A stretch of 64,000 bases of DNA, taken from NCBI GenBank assembly GCA_964493995.1, contig CAZBQD010000006.1:4879-68878 (forward strand), given 5' to 3'. The notes beneath the pieces are model-generated. The model was not told where the DNA came from. It was given only the letters and a program-made list of their open reading frames with translations, and did no database searches. Each line of letters starts with the position of its first letter. Positions within the stretch are counted from its first letter, which is position 1. The DNA is from GCA-002282575 sp964493995. Its GTDB lineage: Bacteria > Pseudomonadota > Gammaproteobacteria > Thiomicrospirales > Thiomicrospiraceae. Shown here piece after piece: positions 33,908 to 42,260 of this stretch. Both the position numbers and the translations under genes were made by a program.

Positions 33908-34297
33908 TTAATGTAGCGTCCGTGGGATGCTTAACAAGAAAGGGGCAATCGGCGCACGATAAGCGTGACCTTGGGCATCTTCAAACACATAGTAGCCTTC
34001 CATCTGCCCATAAGGGGTGCTCAGTTGCGCACCAGAAGCATAAATAAAGGCTTCATTGGCATCCAGCGTCGGTTGCTGACCAACGACCCCGGCTCCTTGC
34101 ACCACTTCGACCTTTTGGTTGTCATCGGTAATTTGCCAGTAGCGACGACGCAGGGTCATCGAGATTTTGCCATCGTTACGAAGGGTAATTTGATAGGCAA
34201 AGGTGTACCTATGTTGCATGGGAAGGGAATGTTCCGGCAAATAGTGAGTTTCGACTTCAATATGAATGGGGGCTATGGGAAGGTAATGATCACTCAT
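33908..34297 (-). CDS. apaG: ApaG protein (Co2+/Mg2+ efflux-associated)
   Basis: A 129-residue single beta-sandwich (DUF525) protein of uncertain role, linked genetically to divalent-cation tolerance. The pattern IHIEVETHYLPEHS, then RYTFAYQITLRNDG, RRYWQITDDN and VVQGAGVVGQQP is typical. I chose the ATG at 34297 (MSDHYLP), which overlaps the rsmA end by 8 bases; the frame upstream to 34330 lies inside rsmA and is not supported. Confidence 0.95.
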   Translation of the reverse strand: MSDHYLPIAPIHIEVETHYLPEHSLPMQHRYTFAYQITLRNDGKISMTLRRRYWQITDDNQKVEVVQGAGVVGQQPTLDANEAFIYASGAQLSTPYGQMEGYYVFEDAQGHAYRAPIAPFLLSIPRTLH

Positions 34298-35081
34298 CTT
34301 TGTGGGCACTCGCATTATCAAAAGCATCACTTAATCGCACAAAATCCGCCACCGTTAACACTTCGGCGCGATGACCTGGTTGAATATCGCAGGCTTCGAT
34401 TTGTTCTGCTGTCAGCCAGCCTTTTAAGTTGTTGCGCAGGGTTTTACGACGCATGGAAAAAGACTGCTTGACGATGCGAGCAAAAGTCGCTTCGTTTTGT
34501 GCTTGTGCCGGTAACTGTTGATAAGGCACTAATCGCACCACAGCAGAATCGACCTTAGGTGGTGGATCGAAGGCTTCTGGACCAATATGGAAGAGGTCTT
34601 CAATGGCGCAGTAATATTGCGCCATAACACTCAGGCGTCCATAATGCTCGCCATCCGCCTCACTGGCAAGGCGTTGCACCACTTCTTTCTGCAACATAAA
34701 GTGCATATCGGTAATGGCGTGACGCGATTCCAGCAAGTGAAAAATCAGCGGTGTGGAAATGTTGTAGGGCAGGTTGCCAACGACGCGTAAGGGGTTGGCA
34801 ATGCTGCCGTAATCGACAGTGAGCGCATCTTGGTGGCGAATACTGAAGTGAGCCCGATTGCCATAGCGTTTGTTCAGCGTCGGGATCAGATCGTTATCAA
34901 TTTCCACTACCGTAAAGGAGGCGACGCGGTCAATCAGGCGGTCGGTTAGGGCGCCTTCACCCGGACCAATTTCGAGCATGACATCGCTGGCTTGCGGTGC
35001 AATGGCGTGCGTCATGCGCTCCAGCACTGATTGATCGTGTAAAAAGTGCTGACCAAAACGTTTTTTATGTTGATGGCTCAT
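34290..35081 (-). CDS. rsmA: 16S rRNA (adenine1518-N6/adenine1519-N6) dimethyltransferase
   Basis: KsgA-family enzyme that dimethylates two adjacent adenosines near the 3' end of 16S rRNA late in 30S assembly; its loss gives kasugamycin resistance. The 263-residue protein begins KKRFGQHFLHD, with motif I MLEIGPGEGALTD, acidic VVEIDND, motif IV NLPYNIST and FSMRRKTLRNNLK near the end. The ATG overlaps the pdxA stop (ATGA). Confidence 0.97.
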   Translation of the reverse strand: MSHQHKKRFGQHFLHDQSVLERMTHAIAPQASDVMLEIGPGEGALTDRLIDRVASFTVVEIDNDLIPTLNKRYGNRAHFSIRHQDALTVDYGSIANPLRVVGNLPYNISTPLIFHLLESRHAITDMHFMLQKEVVQRLASEADGEHYGRLSVMAQYYCAIEDLFHIGPEAFDPPPKVDSAVVRLVPYQQLPAQAQNEATFARIVKQSFSMRRKTLRNNLKGWLTAEQIEACDIQPGHRAEVLTVADFVRLSDAFDNASAHKDE

Positions 35082-36082
35082 GTGTTCGCCTTGGCGCGTT
35101 GTTGCGCCATGTTAATGGCCGTTTCAATGGCATAAATAAAACTACTCACTTCGGCTTTACCCGTGCCGGCTAAATCGAGCGCTGTGCCATGATCGACGCT
35201 GGTGCGTACAAAGGGCAAGCCGAGGGTGATGTTGACAGCATGGCCAAATCCAACATGCTTGAGCACACTCAAGCCTTGGTCGTGATACATACTCAGAACA
35301 GCATCAGTGCGTGCTAAGTAGGGTGGGGTGAATAGGGTGTCAGCCGGTAAGGGATTCGACACCTGCCAGCCTTGAGCTTGTGCCCAGTGACAGACGGGTT
35401 CAATGACTTCGATTTCTTCACGTCCCAAATGCCCCCCTTCGCCCGCATGCGGGTTGAGTCCCGACATGAGAATACGGGGTTGTGCAATACCAAAATCCTG
35501 CCGCAGACTCTGATGTAAGATGCTGAGCACTGTCTTGAGGCTGGGTTGCGTAATGGCATCGGCGACGGCGCGTAAGGGCAGATGAGTGGTGGCGAGTGCC
35601 ACACGCAAACTGGGACAAGCCAGCATCATCACCACCGGCACATTGCCCGCTTTTTCGGCTAACCATTCGGTATGACCGGTGAAGGGAATGCCGGCATCGT
35701 TAATGATGCCCTTGTGCACTGGTCCTGTCACGAGCGCGTGAAAGTCGCCTTGTGTTAGTCCATCGACCGCCGTTTGCAGAGTCGCCAACACATAGGCGGC
35801 GTTGTCTTTATTCAGGTAACCGGTATGACAGGGCTTGGCCAAGGAAACAGCTAATACAGTGGCCTCGCCAGCCAGGCTGGGTGTGGCTGCTTGTTGGGCA
35901 TCAAAAGGACGTATGCGAATAGACTGACCCAACTGCGCGGCTCGGGCTAGTAATAAGTCGGGATCAACAATCATCACCAATTGATGTGGCCAATCCTGTT
36001 GTGCGAGCGCCACGGCTAGGTCAATACCAATGCCAGCAGGTTCACCGGGCGTGATGGCGATGCGAAGTAGCGGTGTGGTCAT
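35078..36082 (-). CDS. pdxA: 4-hydroxythreonine-4-phosphate dehydrogenase
   Basis: NAD-dependent enzyme of de novo pyridoxal 5'-phosphate synthesis, 334 residues. Seen motifs: IAITPGEPAGIG at the N-terminus, FTGHTEWLAE (metal-binding His), GLNPHAGEGGHLG, MYHDQGLSVLKH (second His) and VRTSVDHGTALDLAG (third His). I chose the ATG at 36082, 4 bases after the surA stop; the GTG at 36100 would lie inside surA. It is sandwiched between surA and rsmA as in E. coli. Confidence 0.95.
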   Translation of the reverse strand: MTTPLLRIAITPGEPAGIGIDLAVALAQQDWPHQLVMIVDPDLLLARAAQLGQSIRIRPFDAQQAATPSLAGEATVLAVSLAKPCHTGYLNKDNAAYVLATLQTAVDGLTQGDFHALVTGPVHKGIINDAGIPFTGHTEWLAEKAGNVPVVMMLACPSLRVALATTHLPLRAVADAITQPSLKTVLSILHQSLRQDFGIAQPRILMSGLNPHAGEGGHLGREEIEVIEPVCHWAQAQGWQVSNPLPADTLFTPPYLARTDAVLSMYHDQGLSVLKHVGFGHAVNITLGLPFVRTSVDHGTALDLAGTGKAEVSSFIYAIETAINMAQQRAKANT

Positions 36083-36086
36083 GCGA

Positions 36087-37082
36087 TTAAGCGCCGTCAC
36101 GTTTGTATTCAGGCGCTAAAATATTGACATAGGCTTCATCGCGCACACGGCGTAACCATTGCTCGTACAAACTATTGCCTTTTTGCTGACGCAACACGCG
36201 CACCGCCTGTTGTTCCATATCGGCCGGAATGGCGGTGTTGTTGTTTTTTTCAACGCCATTGACTTTGACAATATGAAAGCCGAGTCCACTTTGTACCGGC
36301 TCACTGATATTGCCTTCACCTAAGCCAACAATCGTTTCTTCTAAAAAGCCTGGCAACTCAGAGGTGTCTAACCAGCCTAAATCACCCCCAGACAGCGCCT
36401 TAGAATCGGCTGAGTAACGAATGGCCAGTTGTGCGAAATCTTCGCCGTTTTTTAAGTTTTGCCAAACTATTTTGGCTTTATCACGCGTCGCTGAAATTTG
36501 CTCGGGACTGGGTGATTCAGGCAGGGCAATGAGCAAATGCTGTACTTTGTAACGCGTATTGTTGCCCGTGTTGCCGAGTTTACGATTGACAAAGTTTTTC
36601 ACTTCTTCGGGCGTGACGCGAATGCGCTGTACCACTTCTTGGTTGCGTAGCTCTTCAATAGACAATTCGTCTCGCACGGAATCACGTAGGCGCGTGAAGC
36701 TACCAGGTTCTTGTGTTTCCAAACGTTGACGCAGTGTGATGAGGTCAAGGTTGTTTTGCTGAGCAATGGCTTGTAACCGTTCATTCACTTCTTCATCACG
36801 AATACGAATGCCCAGCTGAGAGGCCAAGTCTTCTTGAGCTTGTTTTAGAATCATCTGTTCTAACACTTGTTTGTAAAGCTCTTGAGCAGGCGGTAGCTTC
36901 ACCCCTTGTGCCGACAAATTGCGCACAATATCGCGGCTTTCATTCATCAATTCCGATTCGGTAATGACGGTGCGATTGACGATGGCAATGCTGCGGTCAA
37001 GCAGTTCGTCTGCCCAGGTGAGCGAGGCAAAAAGACTGCTGATTAACATGCCAGTGAAAGTCAGTAAACGGGGGGTGTTCAT
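36087..37082 (-). CDS. surA: Periplasmic chaperone SurA with a single parvulin domain
   Basis: Periplasmic chaperone that escorts outer-membrane proteins to the BAM complex. A signal peptide (residues 1-24, ending SLTWA) is followed by the SurA N-terminal chaperone domain (LLDRSIAIVNRTVITESEL, about 25-165), one parvulin-type peptidyl-prolyl isomerase domain (about 172-275; VQHLLIALPES, YSADSKALSGGDLGWL, FHIVKVNGVE) and a short C-terminal helix. It has 331 residues against 428 in E. coli, the difference being one whole parvulin domain. It begins 12 bases after lptD, its most demanding client. Confidence 0.92.
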   Translation of the reverse strand: MNTPRLLTFTGMLISSLFASLTWADELLDRSIAIVNRTVITESELMNESRDIVRNLSAQGVKLPPAQELYKQVLEQMILKQAQEDLASQLGIRIRDEEVNERLQAIAQQNNLDLITLRQRLETQEPGSFTRLRDSVRDELSIEELRNQEVVQRIRVTPEEVKNFVNRKLGNTGNNTRYKVQHLLIALPESPSPEQISATRDKAKIVWQNLKNGEDFAQLAIRYSADSKALSGGDLGWLDTSELPGFLEETIVGLGEGNISEPVQSGLGFHIVKVNGVEKNNNTAIPADMEQQAVRVLRQQKGNSLYEQWLRRVRDEAYVNILAPEYKRDGA

Positions 37083-37094
37083 GCGGTGTTAGCC

Positions 37095-39281
37095 TCATTC
37101 AAAATAAAGTCGAGAGTCAACCTTGTCGCCAGCGGTGCTGCCGAAAGTGGTGAGTCCCTTAAAGATAAATGCTAGGCGAATAATATCATCCTGCACTTGG
37201 TTAATATAGAGATTATGTTCCCAAATCAGTTGTGCTGCCCAACAACAGCTATCATATTGAACGGCATTGACCGCGCCGCGTAATTGCTGACTGGTGTGGT
37301 TATAGTTGACAAAATGCATACTGCTGAGCAGTCCGTTGTAACGCAACTTACCGCCAAAGGTGGTTTGTTCATCTTCTAATGCGGTGCCTTTTTGACGTAA
37401 ACGATGACGCACGACAAGCCGATTGTCATTATCGGCTAAATATTGCAGGCTGGTGTCTTCTTGCACCAGTTTTTTGCTGTCTCTATCCAATTGTTGCGTT
37501 AAGCTGGCGCGCCAACGGTTTTGTACCAGAGAGGCGGTGACAATAATATCGGAAAATTCATTGGTTTCTTGTGGCTGATTGGCTAATTGCACCTGCCGAT
37601 TCTGAAAGTAGGTGATTTGTCCAACACCCAGTTCTAAAAATTCCTTGCCACTGTCATGAAACAGTCGACTAAACAGTCCGCTGGTAATTTGATTGGTGTC
37701 GCCGATGCGGTCTAGTCCGGTAAAACGGTTATCGGCATAGAGTTGCAAATAATCGAAATTGCGCAGCATGGTGTCGAATACGGGAAATTGAGATTGATCT
37801 TGTGTGCCAACATATAAATATTTGATGCGCGGTTCAAGCGTATGTACGTAGCCTTGATTGAACAAGCTAATCGACTTTTCGAACACTGTCCCAGCATCCA
37901 AACTGGCTAAGGGCAACACTCGGCTGAGTTGGTTATTGCTGTTGTCGGTTAAATCATACTGAGTCATCAGCAGTTGTGTTTTACCCCGTAAAAAACCATA
38001 GGGTTTCCACAGGTCAAAACCTAAAGTCGGTGCAAGGTGAACACGATTGCCCGTGGCAATGGGCGTGCGTGCTTGTGGGGCTAGGAAGTGACTAAACTCG
38101 CTGCTCATACGCGCATAGTAGGGCGAGTTGCTGGGTTCAAACTTCCACTGATGTTGCAGACTAGGTAAGGCGCTATAGTAGGGTTGACCGTAAAGCATTT
38201 GCTTAAAGTCGAGTAGTTGAGCGCTGACTTGGTGATTATCCCAGCTTTTGCTCAAATTAATATGACGCGGCAAGTAGAGCATGTTACGCAGATAAAAATC
38301 CGTTAGCTGCGTTTCCCGATAAAAAGCGGGATCAGAAACATCATGCCAAGACCAGTTGAGTTGCCATTGTTGCGGCAGCGTTTGGCTGGCATTCCACCAG
38401 ACACGATAACGATCTTGACGAGTGGTGTCGTCGCGTAAGAAGGTGGTGGTTAAATCGCCGCGTTGGCTGTTAAACCAATAGCGAAATTCGTTATCAATCG
38501 CTTGCCCGCGATCTGCGACTTGAATGACAGTGAGGGTGTCATCCATGTTGGGGGCAATATTGAAATAATAGGGAATTTTGACAATCGATTTGGTGCTGCC
38601 TACGCCCGCGGTTTCATTATAATAGGTGGCAATCGTTGGCATGAGCAAGCCCGATGCTCTATCTGCTGTACTAAATTGAAACTTAGGAAAGTAAAATACG
38701 GGCACATCGTGAAAACGTAACACCGCATGGTCGCCCGTTGCGGTTTTGGCTTTATCATCGACAACGAGCTTATCAAAGGACATCCACCAAGACTCTTCAC
38801 CCATGGGACAACCCGTGTAGCGCAGTTTATGAAAAGCCACTTGTTCATTGTTTTGTGTCAACACCGCACTATCGGCCGTTCCCCATGCCTTGTTTTCGAT
38901 CAGTTGATAGTTGAGTTGCTCTAACTGAGTGGTTTGCGATTTTTCATCGTGCTCGGCGCTTTCTGCTGTGGCTAAGTATTGCTTGTTTTGGATGCGCACA
39001 TGACCAAAGGCGTAGGCTTTATCGCTCTCTTGATGGTAACGAATGAGGTCGGCATTGAGTTTTTTATCAGATAGGGTAACGCTGGCATCACCCGAAAGGG
39101 TGAATAAGTCTTGATTGGGATGGTTGAGTTGTTCGCCCACCAGCTCTTTTTGTCCGGCAGACAGTTGCCAACTATCGGGCGCAAATAGCCACGAATAGCG
39201 ACAAACATCCTCAGCGTAAGCAGCAGAGAAGCAGGCACTCGTTAACAGTAAGCTAGCGATGAGACGAGAAAAGGACAACAT
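37095..39281 (-). CDS. lptD: LPS-assembly protein LptD
   Basis: Outer-membrane beta-barrel that inserts lipopolysaccharide into the outer leaflet with LptE. The start at 39281 gives a good signal peptide (MLSFSRLIASLLLTS, cleavage near AYA-ED) and 728 residues; the 23-residue extension to 39350 crosses the divergent promoter region and is unlikely. An N-terminal OstA jelly-roll domain (about 50-170) precedes the barrel (about 200-728). Cys residues match the disulfide plan of E. coli LptD: one in VCRYSW, one in TGCPMGEE, and the adjacent CC pair in DSCCWAAQL. It heads the operon lptD-surA-pdxA-rsmA-apaG-apaH. Confidence 0.95.
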   Translation of the reverse strand: MLSFSRLIASLLLTSACFSAAYAEDVCRYSWLFAPDSWQLSAGQKELVGEQLNHPNQDLFTLSGDASVTLSDKKLNADLIRYHQESDKAYAFGHVRIQNKQYLATAESAEHDEKSQTTQLEQLNYQLIENKAWGTADSAVLTQNNEQVAFHKLRYTGCPMGEESWWMSFDKLVVDDKAKTATGDHAVLRFHDVPVFYFPKFQFSTADRASGLLMPTIATYYNETAGVGSTKSIVKIPYYFNIAPNMDDTLTVIQVADRGQAIDNEFRYWFNSQRGDLTTTFLRDDTTRQDRYRVWWNASQTLPQQWQLNWSWHDVSDPAFYRETQLTDFYLRNMLYLPRHINLSKSWDNHQVSAQLLDFKQMLYGQPYYSALPSLQHQWKFEPSNSPYYARMSSEFSHFLAPQARTPIATGNRVHLAPTLGFDLWKPYGFLRGKTQLLMTQYDLTDNSNNQLSRVLPLASLDAGTVFEKSISLFNQGYVHTLEPRIKYLYVGTQDQSQFPVFDTMLRNFDYLQLYADNRFTGLDRIGDTNQITSGLFSRLFHDSGKEFLELGVGQITYFQNRQVQLANQPQETNEFSDIIVTASLVQNRWRASLTQQLDRDSKKLVQEDTSLQYLADNDNRLVVRHRLRQKGTALEDEQTTFGGKLRYNGLLSSMHFVNYNHTSQQLRGAVNAVQYDSCCWAAQLIWEHNLYINQVQDDIIRLAFIFKGLTTFGSTAGDKVDSRLYFE

Positions 39282-39285
39282 CAAC

Positions 39286-39319
39286 TTGTCAATAGCGTGA
39301 TAAAACGAGTATTTTATCA
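39286..39319. promoter_or_regulatory. Divergent lptD/amgK regulatory region with an 8-bp palindrome
   Basis: TGATAAAA (39298-39305), 6-base spacer, TTTTATCA (39312-39319): a perfect inverted repeat between the two divergent starts. On the plus strand TTGTCA (39286-39291), 18 bases, TATTTT (39310-39315) could be the amgK promoter, so the palindrome would overlap its -10 box. It may be an operator or simply paired -10 elements. Confidence 0.4.
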
Positions 39320-39344
39320 GGCAATGACGGCTTAGGGAGAAATT

Positions 39345-40358
39345 ATGCAAGATATTCGTGCTCAGGCGATACGAGAATGGTTAGCGGGACAAGCCGCTTG
39401 GCGAGAAGGTCAGCTCACGGCCTTAACGGGCGATGCCAGTTTTAGACGCTATTTTCGTTGGCAAGGTGCAGACGATACCACGGCGATGGTGATGGATGCG
39501 CCGCCGCCACAGGAGGATGTGCGTCCTTTTTTACAGGTACGTGAGGCGATGGCGACTTTGTCGGTGGCGGTTCCTGCTTGTTATGCTCAGTCGGTAGAGC
39601 AAGGGTTTTTGTTGCTGGAAGATTTTGGTGATACGACCTTGGCGCAAGCGGTCTCTCAAGCTGATGAGGTAGCGATTGATCGGCTGTATCGGCAAGCCCT
39701 GACACAACTGGTGAATTGGCAAACGCATGAGCAACAGCCAGCCGTGGCGCAAAGCTTACCAAATTATGATGCCCCTTTATTGGTGCGTGAAATGCAGCTG
39801 TTACCCGATTGGTTATTGAAAGTACATTGTGATGCGCCCTTGTCTTCTTTTGAGCAGAGCGAATGGCAGCAATGGTTGCGATTGCTCAGCGGTAATGCTT
39901 TGGCACAGCCGCAAGTGCTGGTGCATCGTGATTACCACAGTCGTAATTTGATGGTTACGGATCAAGGCGTTTTGGGTGTCATTGATTTCCAGGATGCAGT
40001 GCGCGGTGCGCTGACTTATGATGCCGTCTCGTTATTGCGCGATGCTTATGTGCGTTTTGATGAGGATCAAATCACCGAATGGCTGCGTTTTTACTTTTTG
40101 GCCTTGGTGTCGGCAGGGCGGTTAACAAAAGATGAGTGGTCGGGCTTTGTCAGAGCCTTTGATTGGATGGGCGTGCAAAGGCACTTGAAAGTGTTGGGTA
40201 TCTTCGCCCGTTTGTATCACCGAGATGGCAAAAAGGGTTATCTTAAAGACATGCCGCTGGTGCTGAAGTATGTGTTAAGTGTAGCCAGTCGTTACCCTGA
40301 ACTATCGAACTTGGCTGATTGGCTTGAGAAGCGAGTGGGAGAGAAGTTACTGAATTAA
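39345..40358 (+). CDS. amgK: Anomeric MurNAc/GlcNAc kinase AmgK
   Basis: A 337-residue aminoglycoside-phosphotransferase-fold kinase. In Pseudomonas, AmgK phosphorylates the anomeric carbon of N-acetylmuramic acid recovered from the wall, and MurU then makes UDP-MurNAc, bypassing fosfomycin-sensitive steps. Seen: LTGDASFRRYFRW at the N-terminus (nucleotide loop), LVHRDYHSRNLMV (catalytic Asp, Brenner motif) and GVIDFQDAVRG (Mg-binding Asp). The location next to lptD and upstream of murU supports the name. Unusually, tpx and a DUF1016 unit separate it from murU. GGGAG lies 7 bases before the ATG. Confidence 0.9.
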   Translation: MQDIRAQAIREWLAGQAAWREGQLTALTGDASFRRYFRWQGADDTTAMVMDAPPPQEDVRPFLQVREAMATLSVAVPACYAQSVEQGFLLLEDFGDTTLAQAVSQADEVAIDRLYRQALTQLVNWQTHEQQPAVAQSLPNYDAPLLVREMQLLPDWLLKVHCDAPLSSFEQSEWQQWLRLLSGNALAQPQVLVHRDYHSRNLMVTDQGVLGVIDFQDAVRGALTYDAVSLLRDAYVRFDEDQITEWLRFYFLALVSAGRLTKDEWSGFVRAFDWMGVQRHLKVLGIFARLYHRDGKKGYLKDMPLVLKYVLSVASRYPELSNLADWLEKRVGEKLLN

Positions 40359-40377
40359 GCATCAATTAAGCGCTGTT

Positions 40378-40413
40378 CACACCCTCACTAATCAACCTAT
40401 CAGTGAGGGTGTG
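40378..40413. terminator. Hairpin between convergent amgK and tpx
   Basis: A stem CACACCCTCACT/AGTGAGGGTGTG (40378-40389 with 40402-40413), 12-base loop, lies between the two convergent genes. There is no strong T-run on either side, so it may be a weak or factor-assisted bidirectional terminator. Confidence 0.6.
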
Positions 40414-40423
40414 TGTGCCAAGT

Positions 40424-40924
40424 TTAAGCGGTTAACGCATTAATGGCAGCGATGTAGTTGGGTTCTTGTTTGATTTCGGGTACTTGTTCTGTATGCACAA
40501 TCACCCCGTCAGCATTAATGACGACAATCGCACGCGATAATAACCCTTGAATCGGACCAGTGGTAATAGTCACGCCATAGTCAGTACCAAAGCTGCTACG
40601 GAAGCTAGAAAGATTGACCACTTTTTCTAGCCCTTCACTACCGCAAAAGCGGGATTGAGCAAAGGGAAGGTCTGCCGAAATACACAATACTTGAGTATTG
40701 GCTAGACTGCTGGCTTTTTCGTTGAACATACGTACCGAAGCAGCACAGACACCGGTATCGATGCTGGGAAAAATATTGAGGATTAGGTTTTGTCCGGCAA
40801 AGTCCGCCAGCGTCTTTTCAGACAGATCGCTTGCAACCAAACTAAAATTCGGCGCTTTGCTGTTGACGGCAGGTAGGTTGCCACAGGTTTCGATTACGTT
40901 GCCGCCTAGGGTGATATGTGCCAT
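40424..40924 (-). CDS. tpx: Thiol peroxidase (atypical 2-Cys peroxiredoxin)
   Basis: A 166-residue peroxiredoxin that reduces hydrogen peroxide and alkyl hydroperoxides with thioredoxin. The peroxidatic Cys is in DTGVCAASVR (about residue 60), the resolving Cys in SRFCGSEGLEKV (about 94), and the family end is normal. Tpx is usually periplasmic or cytoplasmic; no signal peptide is present here. A GGAG is 5-8 bases before the ATG. It stands between amgK and the DUF1016 unit, on the opposite strand, and is a monocistronic unit. Confidence 0.96.
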   Translation of the reverse strand: MAHITLGGNVIETCGNLPAVNSKAPNFSLVASDLSEKTLADFAGQNLILNIFPSIDTGVCAASVRMFNEKASSLANTQVLCISADLPFAQSRFCGSEGLEKVVNLSSFRSSFGTDYGVTITTGPIQGLLSRAIVVINADGVIVHTEQVPEIKQEPNYIAAINALTA

Positions 40925-41046
40925 GGGATTTTCTCCATCAGGTTATTGGTATAATTTACTTAGCTATTGTACCTTTTTTAGGTGTTGGTGAAGGCTTTGG
41001 GATAAAATAAAGCCCCTTCTTGTCATTTTTTGCTTAGGAAAAAAAC

Positions 41047-41175
41047 ATGCCCATTACCCATGCTATCCTAATTAATGACCGTGAACAATTACTTCAAAAA
41101 GCAAAGCAAGCTGTTGAGCTGGCAATTGAGCAGGGTGAAGACGTGGCTATGGCGTTTTTGGAGTCGGTAAAATGA
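41047..41175 (+). CDS. Small ORF translationally coupled to the DUF1016 nuclease
   Basis: A 42-residue frame, MPITHAILINDREQLLQKAK and so on to ESVK, with a good AGGA 11 bases upstream. The sequence is mainly one amphipathic helix rich in Leu, Glu, Lys and Gln. Its TGA overlaps the ATG of the nuclease gene (ATGA at 41172-41175), so the two are translated together. No family is recognised. By position it could be an antidote, a regulator or a leader peptide for the nuclease gene. Confidence 0.6.
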   Translation: MPITHAILINDREQLLQKAKQAVELAIEQGEDVAMAFLESVK

Positions 41176-42254
41176 CGACTTTGAGCGATAGTCAACCTAC
41201 CCAAGCGTTATTTAAGGCATTGCATCAACTCATTACGGAAAGCCGAACACGTCTTAGCCAAACCGTTAATTCGGAACTAACCCGTCTTTATTGGGCTGTG
41301 GGGGAGCGTTTACGCAATGAAGTTTTGGGCGGCGAACGCGCTGCTTACGGTAGTAAAGTAATCGAACAGCTAGGTGCTCAGCTTTGCGCTGAATTCGGAC
41401 GCGGTTTTGAAGCAAAAAACTTGCGTCGCATGATGAAGTTTGCCGAGCGTTTTCCTGATAGTGCAATTGTCGCGACACTGTCACGACAATTGAGTTGGAG
41501 TCATTTTGTTAGCATTTTGCCACTCAAGAAAGATGAATCTCTCCTATATTATGCCCATATCTGCGTACAAGAAAACTTGAGTGTGCGCGAGCTGCGTCAA
41601 CGTATCGAGCAAAAAAGCTACGAGAGGACAGCGATTGCCAGTAGCCAAAGTGCAGGTATTCAGCATCAACTCAGTCAGCTATCAACTCAGTCATCACTCA
41701 GTACAGGTCTTGTCTTTAAGGATCCTTATTTTTTGGATTTTTTAGGGTTGCAGCAAGGCTACCTCGAAAATGATTTAGAAGAAGCGATTTTGCGTCAGCT
41801 TGAGCAGTTTATGCTTGAGTTAGGACGTGGCTTTGCTTTTATGGAACGTCAAAAGCGCATGGTAATTGACGGTGAAGATTTTTATCTCGATTTATTGTTT
41901 TTTCATCGTCCTTTGCGTCGTTTGGTTGCCATTGAATTAAAATTAGGCAAGTTCAAGGCGGCGCATAAAGGACAGATGGAGCTTTACCTAAAGTGGTTAG
42001 ACAAGCATGAACGGCAAGCCAACGAAGAAGCACCAATTGATTTGATTTTATGTGCCGAATCGAGTCGTGAGCAGGTCGAATTATTAGAAATGCACAAAGA
42101 CGGCATTACCGTTGCAGAGTATTGGACAGAATTGCCGCCCAAAGCGATGCTTGAGCAACAATTACATCAAGCTTTACAAGAAGCGCAAGAACGTTTAGCG
42201 CGCCGTAACCTATTGTTGTCAGATAATACGAGTCTTGCTGTTGATGAGACCTGA
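41172..42254 (+). CDS. DUF1016 / YhcG-type PD-(D/E)XK nuclease-domain protein
   Basis: A 360-residue protein. The N-terminal DUF1016 domain (about 10-150) has the hallmark SRTRLSQTVNSELTRLYWAVG, then FGRGFEAKNLRRMMKFAERF and LSWSHFVSILPLKK. The C-terminal YhcG-type nuclease domain (about 185-340) has FLDFLGL, then Asp in FYLDLLFFHR and the catalytic ELK in VAIELKLGKFKAAHKGQM, followed by PIDLILCAE. The D...ExK set is intact. Such proteins are common in variable regions, are suspected of roles in defence or recombination, and remain poorly characterised. It is preceded by a coupled small ORF and ends only 6 bases before murU. Confidence 0.9.
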   Translation: MTTLSDSQPTQALFKALHQLITESRTRLSQTVNSELTRLYWAVGERLRNEVLGGERAAYGSKVIEQLGAQLCAEFGRGFEAKNLRRMMKFAERFPDSAIVATLSRQLSWSHFVSILPLKKDESLLYYAHICVQENLSVRELRQRIEQKSYERTAIASSQSAGIQHQLSQLSTQSSLSTGLVFKDPYFLDFLGLQQGYLENDLEEAILRQLEQFMLELGRGFAFMERQKRMVIDGEDFYLDLLFFHRPLRRLVAIELKLGKFKAAHKGQMELYLKWLDKHERQANEEAPIDLILCAESSREQVELLEMHKDGITVAEYWTELPPKAMLEQQLHQALQEAQERLARRNLLLSDNTSLAVDET

Positions 42255-42260
42255 CCATTA

